Below, in pieces: positions 1 to 8,627 of a stretch of 64,000 nt of DNA. Position 1 is the first letter of the stretch, and each line of letters begins with the position of its first letter. This DNA comes from an uncultured Actinomycetes bacterium (GTDB lineage Bacteria > Actinomycetota > Actinomycetes > Nanopelagicales > Nanopelagicaceae), in assembly GCA_903838295.1 (NCBI GenBank), contig CAILXX010000006.1:79917-143916 (forward strand), given 5' to 3'. A program made the position numbers and the translations under genes. The notes under the pieces are model-generated. The model had not been told where the DNA came from and did not search any database. It was given only the letters and a program-made list of their open reading frames with translations.

Positions 1-267
1 ATAATTCCGACAGTCGTAATGGTGAAGAACGAGAAAGCTCTCAATTTTATGAATGACAAGGTACCTGGCATTGATATTCCGTTGGCGACAATCGATCGAG
101 TAAAGAAGAGTTCTGATCCCAGCGAAGCTGCTTATCAACTGGTTCTCGAAGAGTCCAAACATGCACTTTCATTACCTGGCGTACGTGGGCTGCATGTGAT
201 TGATTTTCGTCGAGATGATTCACTCGAACGCTTGATGCGCGAACTCGGTCGAACCCCTAAATTTTAA
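1..267 (+). CDS. metF: Methylenetetrahydrofolate reductase, C-terminal part (partial)
   Basis: The reading frame is open from base 1, so only the last 88 codons are present and the start lies outside the window. The visible part has the MetF C-terminal pattern: a KVPGIDIP stretch, a long helix, then GVRGLHVIDFRRD near the end. MetF interconverts 5-methyl-THF and 5,10-methylene-THF with a flavin in the cytosol. The next gene, 27 bases downstream, is a methyl-THF:corrinoid methyltransferase. That suggests this copy runs in the oxidative direction, turning methyl-THF from demethylation into methylene-THF. The direction is inferred from context only. Confidence 0.85.
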   Translation: MIPTVVMVKNEKALNFMNDKVPGIDIPLATIDRVKKSSDPSEAAYQLVLEESKHALSLPGVRGLHVIDFRRDDSLERLMRELGRTPKF

Positions 268-294
268 ATAACTAGCGAACAAACGGAGAAAATA

Positions 295-1164
295 ATGCAT
301 ACCATCGTCAAGTCGGCCACCAAGACACTTACCATTGGCCATGATCAACCGTTCTGCATTATTGGAGAACGTATCAATCCAACAGGTCGCAAGAAGTTTC
401 AGGAGCAATTACGTGCGGGTGATTTGTCGGCAATTAATAAGGATGTTGCAGATCAAGTTGCTGGAGGTTGCGACATGCTTGATGTCAACATGGGTGTGCC
501 TTTAACTGATGAACCAGTTTTGTTGAGCAAGGCCATCAAATTAATTCAAACTTTGACCGATCTACCAATCTGTATTGACTCTTCGATCATCGAGGCGTTG
601 CAGGCAGGTTTAGAGGCCTATGAAGGCAAGGCCCTCGTAAACAGCGTCACCGGCGAAGATGAGCGTATGGAGATCGTGCTTCCGCTTATAAAGCAGCACG
701 GGGCCGCGATTATCGCGTTGCCAAATGATGAAACAGGTATCCCAGCAACTGTTGAAGAACGCCTTGTTATTACTGAAAAAATTATGCGAGCAGTCGAACA
801 TCACGGAATCGCACTCGATGATTTAGTGATTGATCCACTTGCGATGACAGTCGGTGCGGATCCAGAAGCTGTAAAAATTACATTAGAAACCATCTATCAA
901 ATTCGCCAACGTTGGGGCCTTAATATGACTTTGGGAGCATCAAACATCTCCTTCGGTTTGCCTCATCGTCATGCGCTAAATGCGGCATTTCTGCCAGCGG
1001 CAATGAGCGCTGGTTTAACTTCTGCAGTGATGGATGGCCGAACCGCGCAGATTGTGGATGCGGTTCGTGCTTCAGATCTTCTTCTAGGATTAGATCCTTG
1101 GGGTGGAAATTGGATTTCACGGTATCGGGCCGTAGAAGCAGCAAAGGCAGCGGCAGGGGCATAA
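295..1164 (+). CDS. Methyltetrahydrofolate:corrinoid methyltransferase (MtgA/AcsE-like)
   Basis: A 289-residue protein with a pterin-binding TIM-barrel fold, as in the methyl-THF-binding part of MetH, AcsE and MtgA. Visible family features are the N-terminal IGERINPTGRK motif, DMLDVNMGVP, CIDSS, and ASNISFG near residue 220. Such enzymes move a methyl group between a separate corrinoid protein and THF. A ribosome site (CGGAGA) sits about 7 bases before the ATG. It lies between metF and a corrinoid activator, which supports a role in methyl-group catabolism. The corrinoid partner protein is not in this window. The exact substrate chain is not visible from sequence. Confidence 0.85.
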   Translation: MHTIVKSATKTLTIGHDQPFCIIGERINPTGRKKFQEQLRAGDLSAINKDVADQVAGGCDMLDVNMGVPLTDEPVLLSKAIKLIQTLTDLPICIDSSIIEALQAGLEAYEGKALVNSVTGEDERMEIVLPLIKQHGAAIIALPNDETGIPATVEERLVITEKIMRAVEHHGIALDDLVIDPLAMTVGADPEAVKITLETIYQIRQRWGLNMTLGASNISFGLPHRHALNAAFLPAAMSAGLTSAVMDGRTAQIVDAVRASDLLLGLDPWGGNWISRYRAVEAAKAAAGA

Positions 1165-1168
1165 CATT
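1155..1168 (+). promoter_or_regulatory. Ribosome binding site and ATT start codon of the RACo-like gene
   Basis: AGGGG at 1155-1159, six bases, then ATT at 1166-1168. It overlaps the last codons and stop (1162-1164) of the methyltransferase gene, so translation is probably coupled. A second purine-rich stretch, AGAGGAG (1183-1189), is followed by no usable in-frame start. Confidence 0.5.
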
Positions 1169-3070
1169 AGTAAACGCCAGCTAGAGGAGTCATCACTTCC
1201 AGATCATGATGGCACAGGACGGATAAAACTCTCTTTTCGCGCGCTCGAAAAAGATGGCACTGTTGCCAGCGAGAAAGTCATAACCGTCCCAACCGGTGTA
1301 AGTGCATTTGATGCTGCATCCTGGAACGGCATAGCTATTGATTCGACATGTGGTGGATACGGCACATGTAAAAAGTGTCGCATCAAGGTTACTGATGGCG
1401 AAATTGAACCTTCTAAATTAGATTTCCGAGCATTTTCGCAGGACGAGATCAAAGCCGGCTGGCGGCTTGCATGCATGGTTCGTCCCGTTCAAAATATTTC
1501 AATTGATGTTCCACCACTTACAACTAGGCCAAAGGCTGCAACGGTTGGAGTGGGACGTCAGGTCATATTGCGGCCAGCAGTGCAGAAACGTTATGTCGAA
1601 CTTGAATCACCCACGTTGCATGATCAACGTACGGACATAGTTCGACTCTTGGATGCGATCGATGATTTTGAGGCGACTGTTTCACTCCCGGTGATGCGTC
1701 GACTTCCGGTAGTGCTTCGTAAAGCAGATTACAAAGTAACCGCTGTATTTATCGAGCAAGAGCTGATTGACATCGAGCCAGGGGATACCACGTCGATCAG
1801 GTACGGAATTGCCTTTGACCTGGGAACTACTACCGTGGTGGCAACCCTCCTAGACCTAAATACAGGTGCTCCGGCAGCGGTAGCTTCTATGTTAAACAAG
1901 CAACAGCCTTTTGGCGCGGATGTAATTACTCGTATAAGTACAACAATGCTTGACCCAGAAGGCCTCAACAAACTGCGTAGCCTGGCGCAGCAGACTTTGT
2001 CAGAATTGACCGAAGAAGTTATCGCTGAAGCAGGGATCGATCGAAATAATATTTATGAAGTTGCCCTTGCTGGTAATGCCACCATGACTCAGATCATTCT
2101 AGGAATCGATCCAGAGCCACTCGGGGTAGCCCCATTCATTATGGCTAGTGCCACATATCCTGATGTGAGTGCTGCGGAATTGGGCCTCAATCTGCACCCA
2201 CTGGCAAGAGCTTTGGTGATGCCATCGCTTGGTGCGTACGTAGGCGGAGACATTATTGCTGGTGCATTGGCATCTGGAATGGATCGCGACAAGCGACTGA
2301 GATTATTTATTGACGTCGGCACTAACTGCGAAATTATCCTGGGAGATGGCGATCGAATTCTTGCAACAGCGGCTCCTGCCGGACCAGCTTTTGAAGCAGC
2401 TTCGATCAAATGTGGTGTACGCGCTGCTGCCGGTGCGATCGAGACAGTCAAGGTGAAAGATGGCGAATTGATTATAGGAACCATCGAAGATGCACCTGCG
2501 ATCGGAATATGCGGCTCTGGTCTTGTTGATGCCTGTGCTGTCTTAGTCGAACTTGGCTTGCTAGATGCATCCGGTAAATTTGTTCCGGACGAGAAAGTTT
2601 TAGAAATTGCGCCGCAGCTATCAGATCGATTGTTGATGCGCGAAGGCGAACGCGTCTTTGTTCTTACCTGGGGGAAAAACGTCGGAGATCCAAGCGACGC
2701 TGTATTTTTAAGTCAACGCGACGTTAGAGAATTGCAATTTGCAAAGGCCGCTATTGCAACTGGTTGGGCACTACTGGTTGAAGAGTTCGGGATTCAAGAA
2801 GCCGATATCCAGCAAGTCTTGCTTGCAGGTTCCTTTGGCTCTTACCTCTCGCCAGCGTCGGCGATCAAAATTGGCTTGGTCCCCAAGATCTCTGTTTTGA
2901 GAATCATCTCTGCGGGTAATGTTGCTGGCGAAGGCGCGAAAATGGTGCTTTTATCCGCTCAAGAGCGCAATGGCGCTGATGCTTTGCTCGAGCAAATTGA
3001 TTATGTCGAACTTTCTGATCGCTCTGATTTCAACGACAAATTCGTAGAACGCCTAGCCTTTCCGGCATAG
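1166..3070 (+). CDS. Corrinoid reductive activator (RACo-like), 2Fe-2S plus ASKHA domains, probable ATT start
   Basis: RACo-type proteins reductively reactivate the oxidised Co(II) corrinoid of methyltransferase systems using ATP. With the start at 1166 the protein has 634 residues. Residues 20-110 form a plant-type ferredoxin domain with cysteines 62, 68, 71 and 103 (C-x5-C-x2-C...C). The ASKHA part shows FDLGTTTV, FIDVGTNCEI and LLAGSFGSYL. No ATG, GTG or TTG occurs in frame between the upstream in-frame stop (1133) and base 1475, and starting at 1475 would delete the iron-sulfur domain. The ATT at 1166 (ATT AGT AAA CGC) follows AGGGG by 6 bases, so ATT is the best start. A base-call error is the alternative. 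Confidence 0.8.
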   Translation: MSKRQLEESSLPDHDGTGRIKLSFRALEKDGTVASEKVITVPTGVSAFDAASWNGIAIDSTCGGYGTCKKCRIKVTDGEIEPSKLDFRAFSQDEIKAGWRLACMVRPVQNISIDVPPLTTRPKAATVGVGRQVILRPAVQKRYVELESPTLHDQRTDIVRLLDAIDDFEATVSLPVMRRLPVVLRKADYKVTAVFIEQELIDIEPGDTTSIRYGIAFDLGTTTVVATLLDLNTGAPAAVASMLNKQQPFGADVITRISTTMLDPEGLNKLRSLAQQTLSELTEEVIAEAGIDRNNIYEVALAGNATMTQIILGIDPEPLGVAPFIMASATYPDVSAAELGLNLHPLARALVMPSLGAYVGGDIIAGALASGMDRDKRLRLFIDVGTNCEIILGDGDRILATAAPAGPAFEAASIKCGVRAAAGAIETVKVKDGELIIGTIEDAPAIGICGSGLVDACAVLVELGLLDASGKFVPDEKVLEIAPQLSDRLLMREGERVFVLTWGKNVGDPSDAVFLSQRDVRELQFAKAAIATGWALLVEEFGIQEADIQQVLLAGSFGSYLSPASAIKIGLVPKISVLRIISAGNVAGEGAKMVLLSAQERNGADALLEQIDYVELSDRSDFNDKFVERLAFPA

Positions 3071-3071
3071 C

Positions 3072-3095
3072 TGAATACTCAGATGAATACTCAGA
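3072..3095 (+). repeat. 12-bp tandem duplication over the DUF1638 start
   Basis: Two adjacent copies of TGAATACTCAGA (3072-3083 and 3084-3095), followed by TGAATATTGG. The duplication doubles the start codon and adds four codons (MNTQ) to the gene. Confidence 0.85.
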
Positions 3096-3679
3096 TGAAT
3101 ATTGGCATCGTTGCATGTGGTGCAATAGCGACCCATATCGAATCGGTGGCTAAGAATCACAACTTAGATATAACGATCTACCCACTCCCGCCGTTGCTTC
3201 ACAATCATCCAGAGAAAATTGCTGGCGAAGTCGATCAATTGCTTAATGAGATACAAGAAAAACACAGTAAGTGTGCGGTCGCGTATGCCGATTGCGGGAC
3301 ATATGGCGCGTTGGATCTCGTGCTAGAACGTCACAATGTGCCACGATTGAGTGGCAATCACTGTTATGACGTCTTTGCTGGCAAGGCGATGGTCGAAGAT
3401 TTGCTAGCAGAGAATGCCGGGACCTATTTTCTAACTGACTATTTAGTTAAATCTTTTCACCGAAGTGTGATTGTAGAACTGGGATTGGATCGTCGACCAG
3501 AGTTACGTGACGATTACTTCAAAAATTACTCGAAGGTAATCTGGTTAGCGCAGTCACCTACTCAAGAATTAGAGAGCGCAGCAAGGGCAGCTGCAGAATT
3601 ACTCAAATTACCTCTAGAAATAACGCAGGTCGGTGAAACTGGATTAGCCGATCAAATCCTTAAGCTAGTTGCTGGTTGA
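3083..3679 (+). CDS. DUF1638 family protein of the corrinoid methyltransferase cluster
   Basis: A 198-residue soluble protein matching my recollection of DUF1638: IGIVACGAI near the N-terminus, then YADCGTYG and SGNHCYDVFAGK, whose conserved cysteines suggest metal or cofactor binding. DUF1638 proteins recur beside corrinoid methyltransferases and activators, as here, but their function is not established. Two start codons, 3083 and 3095, arise from a 12-bp tandem duplication. The second gives a protein beginning MNIGIVACG, the more usual N-terminus. The 3' end overlaps the convergent fdsA by 15 bases. Confidence 0.75.
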   Translation: MNTQMNIGIVACGAIATHIESVAKNHNLDITIYPLPPLLHNHPEKIAGEVDQLLNEIQEKHSKCAVAYADCGTYGALDLVLERHNVPRLSGNHCYDVFAGKAMVEDLLAENAGTYFLTDYLVKSFHRSVIVELGLDRRPELRDDYFKNYSKVIWLAQSPTQELESAARAAAELLKLPLEITQVGETGLADQILKLVAG

Positions 3680-6655
3680 TTCGAGCTCTAGCGCCTTTAA
3701 TACAACTGGTGATAACAAGGACTTATCAACATCTTCATGAAGATGTTTGCGCATGGTAGGTGTCCAGAATTGAACTATGTGATGAGCAACTTCTATTTCT
3801 GGAGCTCCGCTAGATGGAATATTGGCGGCAATCTGATTAGCCATTCGGACTATTGAAGATAGCTGAATGTTCTTATCAACGTCATGTTCGTGGATCGCGC
3901 CAGGTCCTTTAGCGCTTGGAGATACCTCTACGGCAGTAACTTTGTATTCTGGACAGTTAGTGGCCCAATCTGAAAAATCGGTAGTGATGACGTTGGCACC
4001 ACTTTCTGGGAAATGGAAAGTCGTGTAAACCACTCCGGCAGGGACTTCATCAGTAATTCGAGCACGCATGATTGTGTCTCCCACGCGACTTCCGAGTTTT
4101 ACCCATGTCCCATCTTTGATTCCACGCATTTCTGCATCCGACTCATGGATATCGAGCGTATCTTCTGGATGCCAGATGGAATTTTGAGTTCGACGGGTCT
4201 GGGCTCCTACGTTGTATTGACTCAAAACTCTGCCGGTAGTCAGCAACAGTGGGAATTTCCGATTTGCCTTCTCTTCGGTAGCAACAAAAGGTGTCGGCAT
4301 AAATTTACCTTCACCTCGAACAAATTGATCCTTGTGCATGGTTGGAGTGCCATCCGGTGCGTTGGCAGTAACCGGCCATTGCAAGCTTCCAGCAGCATCC
4401 AATTTTGCAAAAGACACTCCTGCAAAAGTTGGTGTGACAGCAGCGATCTCATCCATGATTGCGGCACCATTTTCATAGCTCATCGGGTAACCCATTGCAG
4501 TGGCCAAATCGCAAGTAACTTCGTATTCACTCTTGCCAGTTTTGCTCGGCATGACCGGGCGTACCCGATTAATTCGTCTTTCGGCATTGGTAAAAGTTCC
4601 ATCTTTTTCAAGGAAAGAAGTGCCGGGTAAAAAGACATGTGCAAATTTCGACGTTTCATTTAAGAACAGATCCTGGACAATGACCATATCCATTGCACGA
4701 AGTGCTGCATGCACGTGGACGGTATTTGGATCAGACTGAGCAATGTCTTCACCCTGGATATAAAGTCCCTTGAACTCGCCGGCAAGGGCAGCATCGAACA
4801 TATTTGGTATGCGCAAGCCAGGTTGTGAAGGAAGTGTCACTTCCCACTTTCTATCAAAGATTGCGCGAGCGTCAGGATCAGAGATATGGCGATACCCAGA
4901 TAATTCGTGAGGGAATGAACCCATGTCGCAAGAACCTTGGACATTGTTCTGTCCCCGCAGCGGATTAACTCCAACGCCTTTGCGGCCAATATTTCCGGTA
5001 GCCATGGCTAGATTCGCGATTCCCATAACCATTGTTGAACCTTGCGAGTGTTCGGTTACTCCAAGGCCATAATAAATTGCTCCATTTGGCGCTGCTGCAA
5101 AGTGACGAGCGGCTTGGCGGATGTTTTCTGCCGGCACACGCGTGAATTCTTCTAGCGCTTCAGGACTATTTTCTGGCAATCTAATGAAGGATTCCCATTG
5201 GGCAAATGACTCTAGGTCGCAACGAGCATTAACAAATTCACGGTCTATCAAACCTTCGGTGGCTATGACATGCGCGAGGGCGTTGATGACAGCAACGTTT
5301 GTACCGGGCATCAGTTGTAAATGGTGTTCTGCTTTGACGTGTGGTGTACGAACAAATGGAATCACGCGAGGATCAATGACGATTAGTGATGCGCCTTTAC
5401 GTAACGCTTTCTTCATTCGTGAGGCAAAGACTGGGTGCGCTGCAGTTGGGTTTGCGCCAATTAGCATGATGACATCCGCGTGTTCGACTGACTCAAAATC
5501 CTGAGTTCCGGCGGATGTACCAAAAGTTTGCTTTAGACCATAACCGGTAGGGGAGTGGCAGACACGTGCACAGGTATCGATATTGTTATTTCCAAAGGCA
5601 GCACGTACTAATTTTGTCACCACAAATACTTCTTCATTTGTGCAGCGTGAAGAAGATATTCCACCGATTGCGTTTACCCCAAGCTCAGATTGAATCTTTT
5701 TTAGACCATTTGATGCGTACTCAATAGCTTCTTGCCACGAAACTTTTTGCCATTCGTCGTTGATCGACTTTCTGATCATTGGGGATGTGATGCGATCATC
5801 ATGTGTGGCATAACCCCAAGCAAATCTTCCCTTGACGCAAGAGTGACCTTCATTTGCACCACCATCCTTAAGTGGGACCATGCGGACTAATTCATCACCT
5901 TTTAGTTCGGCTTTGAAGGAACATCCGACGCCGCAGTATGCACACGTTGTTACTACAGATCGAGTCGGGCTTCCGATTGTAAGAAGGGTCTTTTCGGTCA
6001 AGGCGCCAGTTGGACAAGCTTGCACACAGGCACCACAAGAGACGCATTCGGATTCGATAAACGAGGTGCCGGATGAAGAAACTCGAGCTTCAAAACCACG
6101 ATTTTCAATAGTTAAAGCGAAGGTACCCTGTACCTCATCACACGCACGTACGCAGCGATTGCAAACTATGCATTCGGTGGAGTCAAAGGTGAAATATGGA
6201 TTTGATTCATCTTTAGGAAGATCTAAGTGAGTCTTTCCTGAGTATCGAATCTCCTTTAGCCCAACTTCTCGGGCCATACCGTGCATTTTACATTCCTCGC
6301 CAGTGGCACAATTTTCCGGATGATCAGACATGTAAAGTTCCATGACGCCTTGGCGCAGACGGTCGAGCTTCTCTGACTTTGTTGAGACCTTCATTCCGTC
6401 TGCAACTGGCGTTGTACAAGAAGAAGGAGTGCCATTTCTTCCATCAATTTCGACGATACAGAGTCGGCAAGAGCCAAATGCATTTAACTTATCAGTGGCA
6501 CAGAGTTTTGGAACAGTCACGCCAGCGTTAATTGCTGCTCGCATGATGGATGTATCAGCTGGCACTTCTATGGTGGTGCCGTCAATTGTGACTATAACTT
6601 TTTCAGTTCGCTTACTTGCCGGGGTCCCGAAGTCTGGTTCAATTAGTAGGGTCAT
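3665..6655 (-). CDS. fdsA: NAD-linked formate dehydrogenase, molybdenum catalytic subunit (Cys type)
   Basis: Oxidises formate to CO2 at a Mo-bis-MGD centre; 996 residues. The N-terminal NuoG-like part has a 2Fe-2S site (C52, C63, C66, C80) and a His-Cys cluster region (H112, C116, C122). Two ferredoxin-type 4Fe-4S motifs follow at C162-C172 and C204-C214. The molybdopterin domain begins with C238, C241, C245 and C273. The catalytic residue is cysteine 366 in CARVCHSP, where selenoenzymes carry selenocysteine. It is the last gene of the gntR-to-fdsA operon and overlaps fdsB by 4 bases (ATGA). The His-Cys motif lacks the usual H-x3-C-x2-C-x5-C spacing. The adjoining FdsB/FdsG genes exclude a respiratory complex I subunit. 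Confidence 0.92.
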   Translation of the reverse strand: MTLLIEPDFGTPASKRTEKVIVTIDGTTIEVPADTSIMRAAINAGVTVPKLCATDKLNAFGSCRLCIVEIDGRNGTPSSCTTPVADGMKVSTKSEKLDRLRQGVMELYMSDHPENCATGEECKMHGMAREVGLKEIRYSGKTHLDLPKDESNPYFTFDSTECIVCNRCVRACDEVQGTFALTIENRGFEARVSSSGTSFIESECVSCGACVQACPTGALTEKTLLTIGSPTRSVVTTCAYCGVGCSFKAELKGDELVRMVPLKDGGANEGHSCVKGRFAWGYATHDDRITSPMIRKSINDEWQKVSWQEAIEYASNGLKKIQSELGVNAIGGISSSRCTNEEVFVVTKLVRAAFGNNNIDTCARVCHSPTGYGLKQTFGTSAGTQDFESVEHADVIMLIGANPTAAHPVFASRMKKALRKGASLIVIDPRVIPFVRTPHVKAEHHLQLMPGTNVAVINALAHVIATEGLIDREFVNARCDLESFAQWESFIRLPENSPEALEEFTRVPAENIRQAARHFAAAPNGAIYYGLGVTEHSQGSTMVMGIANLAMATGNIGRKGVGVNPLRGQNNVQGSCDMGSFPHELSGYRHISDPDARAIFDRKWEVTLPSQPGLRIPNMFDAALAGEFKGLYIQGEDIAQSDPNTVHVHAALRAMDMVIVQDLFLNETSKFAHVFLPGTSFLEKDGTFTNAERRINRVRPVMPSKTGKSEYEVTCDLATAMGYPMSYENGAAIMDEIAAVTPTFAGVSFAKLDAAGSLQWPVTANAPDGTPTMHKDQFVRGEGKFMPTPFVATEEKANRKFPLLLTTGRVLSQYNVGAQTRRTQNSIWHPEDTLDIHESDAEMRGIKDGTWVKLGSRVGDTIMRARITDEVPAGVVYTTFHFPESGANVITTDFSDWATNCPEYKVTAVEVSPSAKGPGAIHEHDVDKNIQLSSIVRMANQIAANIPSSGAPEIEVAHHIVQFWTPTMRKHLHEDVDKSLLSPVVLKALELESTSN

Positions 6656-8205
6656 TTCGCTACCTCCACTCGACTATCAAAATCCTCCGGAAAGTTAATC
6701 ATCGCACTTTTAACAGGCATTGGAGTCAACCCGCCCATTGCGCACAGCGAACCATCGGTCATTACTTCGCAGAGATCTAAAAGCAACTTCTTGTTCGACT
6801 CTGGGTTATGACCATCAATAATCAATTGAATTGTCTCAGCGCCTCGAGTGGAGCCAAGACGGCAAGGAGTGCATTTGCCGCAGGATTCAATTGCACAAAA
6901 TTCCATGGCGAACTTTGCCTGCACTGCTAGGTCAACATTCTCATCAAATATAACGAGGCCACCATGCCCAAGCATCCCTCCAGCTGCGATCAAAGATTCG
7001 TAATCCATAGAAATGCCAAAATTCTTCACCGCAAAATAGGCGCCTAGTGGTCCACCAATTTGGACGGCTTTAACTGGTTTTCCAGAGAAAGTTCCGCCAC
7101 CATAATCCATTACTAATTTTTCGAGGGTGATACCAAATCCGGTTTCGACTATGCCGCCACGTTTGACATTGCCAGCGATTTGAAAGATTTGAGTACCCAG
7201 TGATCGACCAACACCGCGTGATTTGTACGAAGCAGCCCCATCAGCCAAGACCGCCGGAACGCTAGAAAGTGTCAGTACATTATTGATGACAGTAGGTTTC
7301 CCAAAAAGTCCAGATATGGCAGGCAGCGGCGGCTTGGATCTAACAACGCCCCGCTTACCTTCGATACTTTCTAGCATTGCGGTTTCTTCTCCGCATACAT
7401 AAGAGCCAGCACCAATTCTAATTTTCACATTAAATGTTCGCCCAGAACCCAGAATATTTGGGCCAAGTAATTTGAATTCTTGCGCAATGGCGATTGCTGC
7501 TTCTAATTGTGCAATAGCGGCTGGATATTCTGACCGAATATAGATGATGCCTTCTTTTGCACCTACCGCGATCCCAGCGATAGTCATTCCTTCGATTAAT
7601 GTGAATGGATCGCCTTCCATCAAGATCCGGTCTGCAAAGGTCCCGCTATCGCCTTCGTCGGCGTTACAGCAAATGTATTTGGTCTCACTTGATGCTTCTG
7701 AAACCGTCTTCCATTTAATGCCAGCGGGGAAGCCAGCTCCACCTCTGCCACGCAAACCTGATTCTGTTACTTCTGCAATTATCTCTTTTTCGCTGATCGC
7801 CAATGCGCGACGTAGGCCTACCAATCCACCATTGGATTCATAATCTACGATAGAAAGTGGATCAATGATTCCTACTCGCTTAAAAGTAATTCGATCTTGT
7901 TCTGCAAGCCATGGCAACTCATCAACCTTGTTGATGCAGAGTTGGTGTGCGCCACCCTCCAAGAATTTCGCTTTAAATAGGTCTGCTACATCTGCAACCT
8001 GTACCGGTCCATAACCGATTCGATCTGCGCCCACCTGCACTTCTACTAATGGTTCTAGCCAAAGTGCGCCTCGAGTACCGTTTCGAATTATTTCGACTGA
8101 GAGATTTTCCGCCACCGCACGTCGTGCTATTTCTAGGGCAACATCATCGGCCCCGACTGAAACCGCTGCGCTATCTCTTGGGATGAATATCTTTATTGTG
8201 CTCAT
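6652..8205 (-). CDS. fdsB: NAD-linked formate dehydrogenase, beta subunit (NuoF-like, FMN/NAD)
   Basis: A 517-residue diaphorase subunit passing electrons from FdsA to NAD+. After a thioredoxin-like N-terminal region it has the NuoF core: the glycine-rich LRGRGGAGFPAG motif for NAD/FMN near residue 150, CNADEGDSGTFADR for FMN, and GAGSYVCGEETA. The C-terminal 4Fe-4S site is ESCGKCTPCRLGS plus a later cysteine in SLCAMGG. Overlaps of 4 bases on both sides indicate strict co-translation with fdsG and fdsA. With no other nuo genes nearby, this is a soluble formate dehydrogenase subunit. Confidence 0.92.
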   Translation of the reverse strand: MSTIKIFIPRDSAAVSVGADDVALEIARRAVAENLSVEIIRNGTRGALWLEPLVEVQVGADRIGYGPVQVADVADLFKAKFLEGGAHQLCINKVDELPWLAEQDRITFKRVGIIDPLSIVDYESNGGLVGLRRALAISEKEIIAEVTESGLRGRGGAGFPAGIKWKTVSEASSETKYICCNADEGDSGTFADRILMEGDPFTLIEGMTIAGIAVGAKEGIIYIRSEYPAAIAQLEAAIAIAQEFKLLGPNILGSGRTFNVKIRIGAGSYVCGEETAMLESIEGKRGVVRSKPPLPAISGLFGKPTVINNVLTLSSVPAVLADGAASYKSRGVGRSLGTQIFQIAGNVKRGGIVETGFGITLEKLVMDYGGGTFSGKPVKAVQIGGPLGAYFAVKNFGISMDYESLIAAGGMLGHGGLVIFDENVDLAVQAKFAMEFCAIESCGKCTPCRLGSTRGAETIQLIIDGHNPESNKKLLLDLCEVMTDGSLCAMGGLTPMPVKSAMINFPEDFDSRVEVAK

Positions 8206-8627
8206 CTAATAACCGCTGCAATCTTCGCTGCCGTCGCACGACCAATGAGTTTCCCATTGACCATGACCGCTGGGCCAAGGGCACAGTTACCAAAGCAGTA
8301 AGCATCAGTGACCTGATCTTTGTATTGGTTTTTGAGTGCTTTCTCTAAATCGCGTGAACCTACGGCTTGGCAGGCTTCGGCAACACAGATGTGTATTGCA
8401 TTTGCTAATGGTGGGGTAGTCCGTAGATCGTGATAAAAAGTTAGAACCCCGTGAACATCGGCTCTGGAAACGTTGAAGAAAGTCGCCACTAAAGCAACCG
8501 CTTCTACATGAACATACCCGAACTCCGCTTGTAGCGCTTGTAGCGCAATCAGAACTGGACCTGGTTCATGCCGCAGTGGCTCAAGGAGAGCCAGTGCGTG
8601 ATCTTTTGACCAGGTTGCAGTACTCAT
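8202..8627 (-). CDS. fdsG: NAD-linked formate dehydrogenase, gamma subunit (NuoE-like)
   Basis: A 141-residue thioredoxin-like 2Fe-2S protein of the NuoE/FdsG family. The four ligands appear as C-x4-C in ICVAEACQAVG and C-x3-C in YCFGNCALGPAVMVNG. It joins FdsB to form the NADH-side module of the enzyme. Its start overlaps the fhs stop as TGATG, and its end overlaps fdsB by 4 bases. Confidence 0.9.
   Translation of the reverse strand: MSTATWSKDHALALLEPLRHEPGPVLIALQALQAEFGYVHVEAVALVATFFNVSRADVHGVLTFYHDLRTTPPLANAIHICVAEACQAVGSRDLEKALKNQYKDQVTDAYCFGNCALGPAVMVNGKLIGRATAAKIAAVIR

Noticed and set aside
4013..4630. 205-codon + strand frame opposite fdsA
   Set aside because: It lies wholly antisense to a clearly coding formate dehydrogenase gene, and its composition resembles no protein.
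3665..6655. Selenoprotein formate dehydrogenase
   Set aside because: The catalytic position is a cysteine codon; no in-frame TGA is needed.
3665..8627. Respiratory complex I genes (NuoEFG)
   Set aside because: The large subunit has Mo-bis-MGD motifs and the formate dehydrogenase CARVCHSP site, and no other nuo genes are present.
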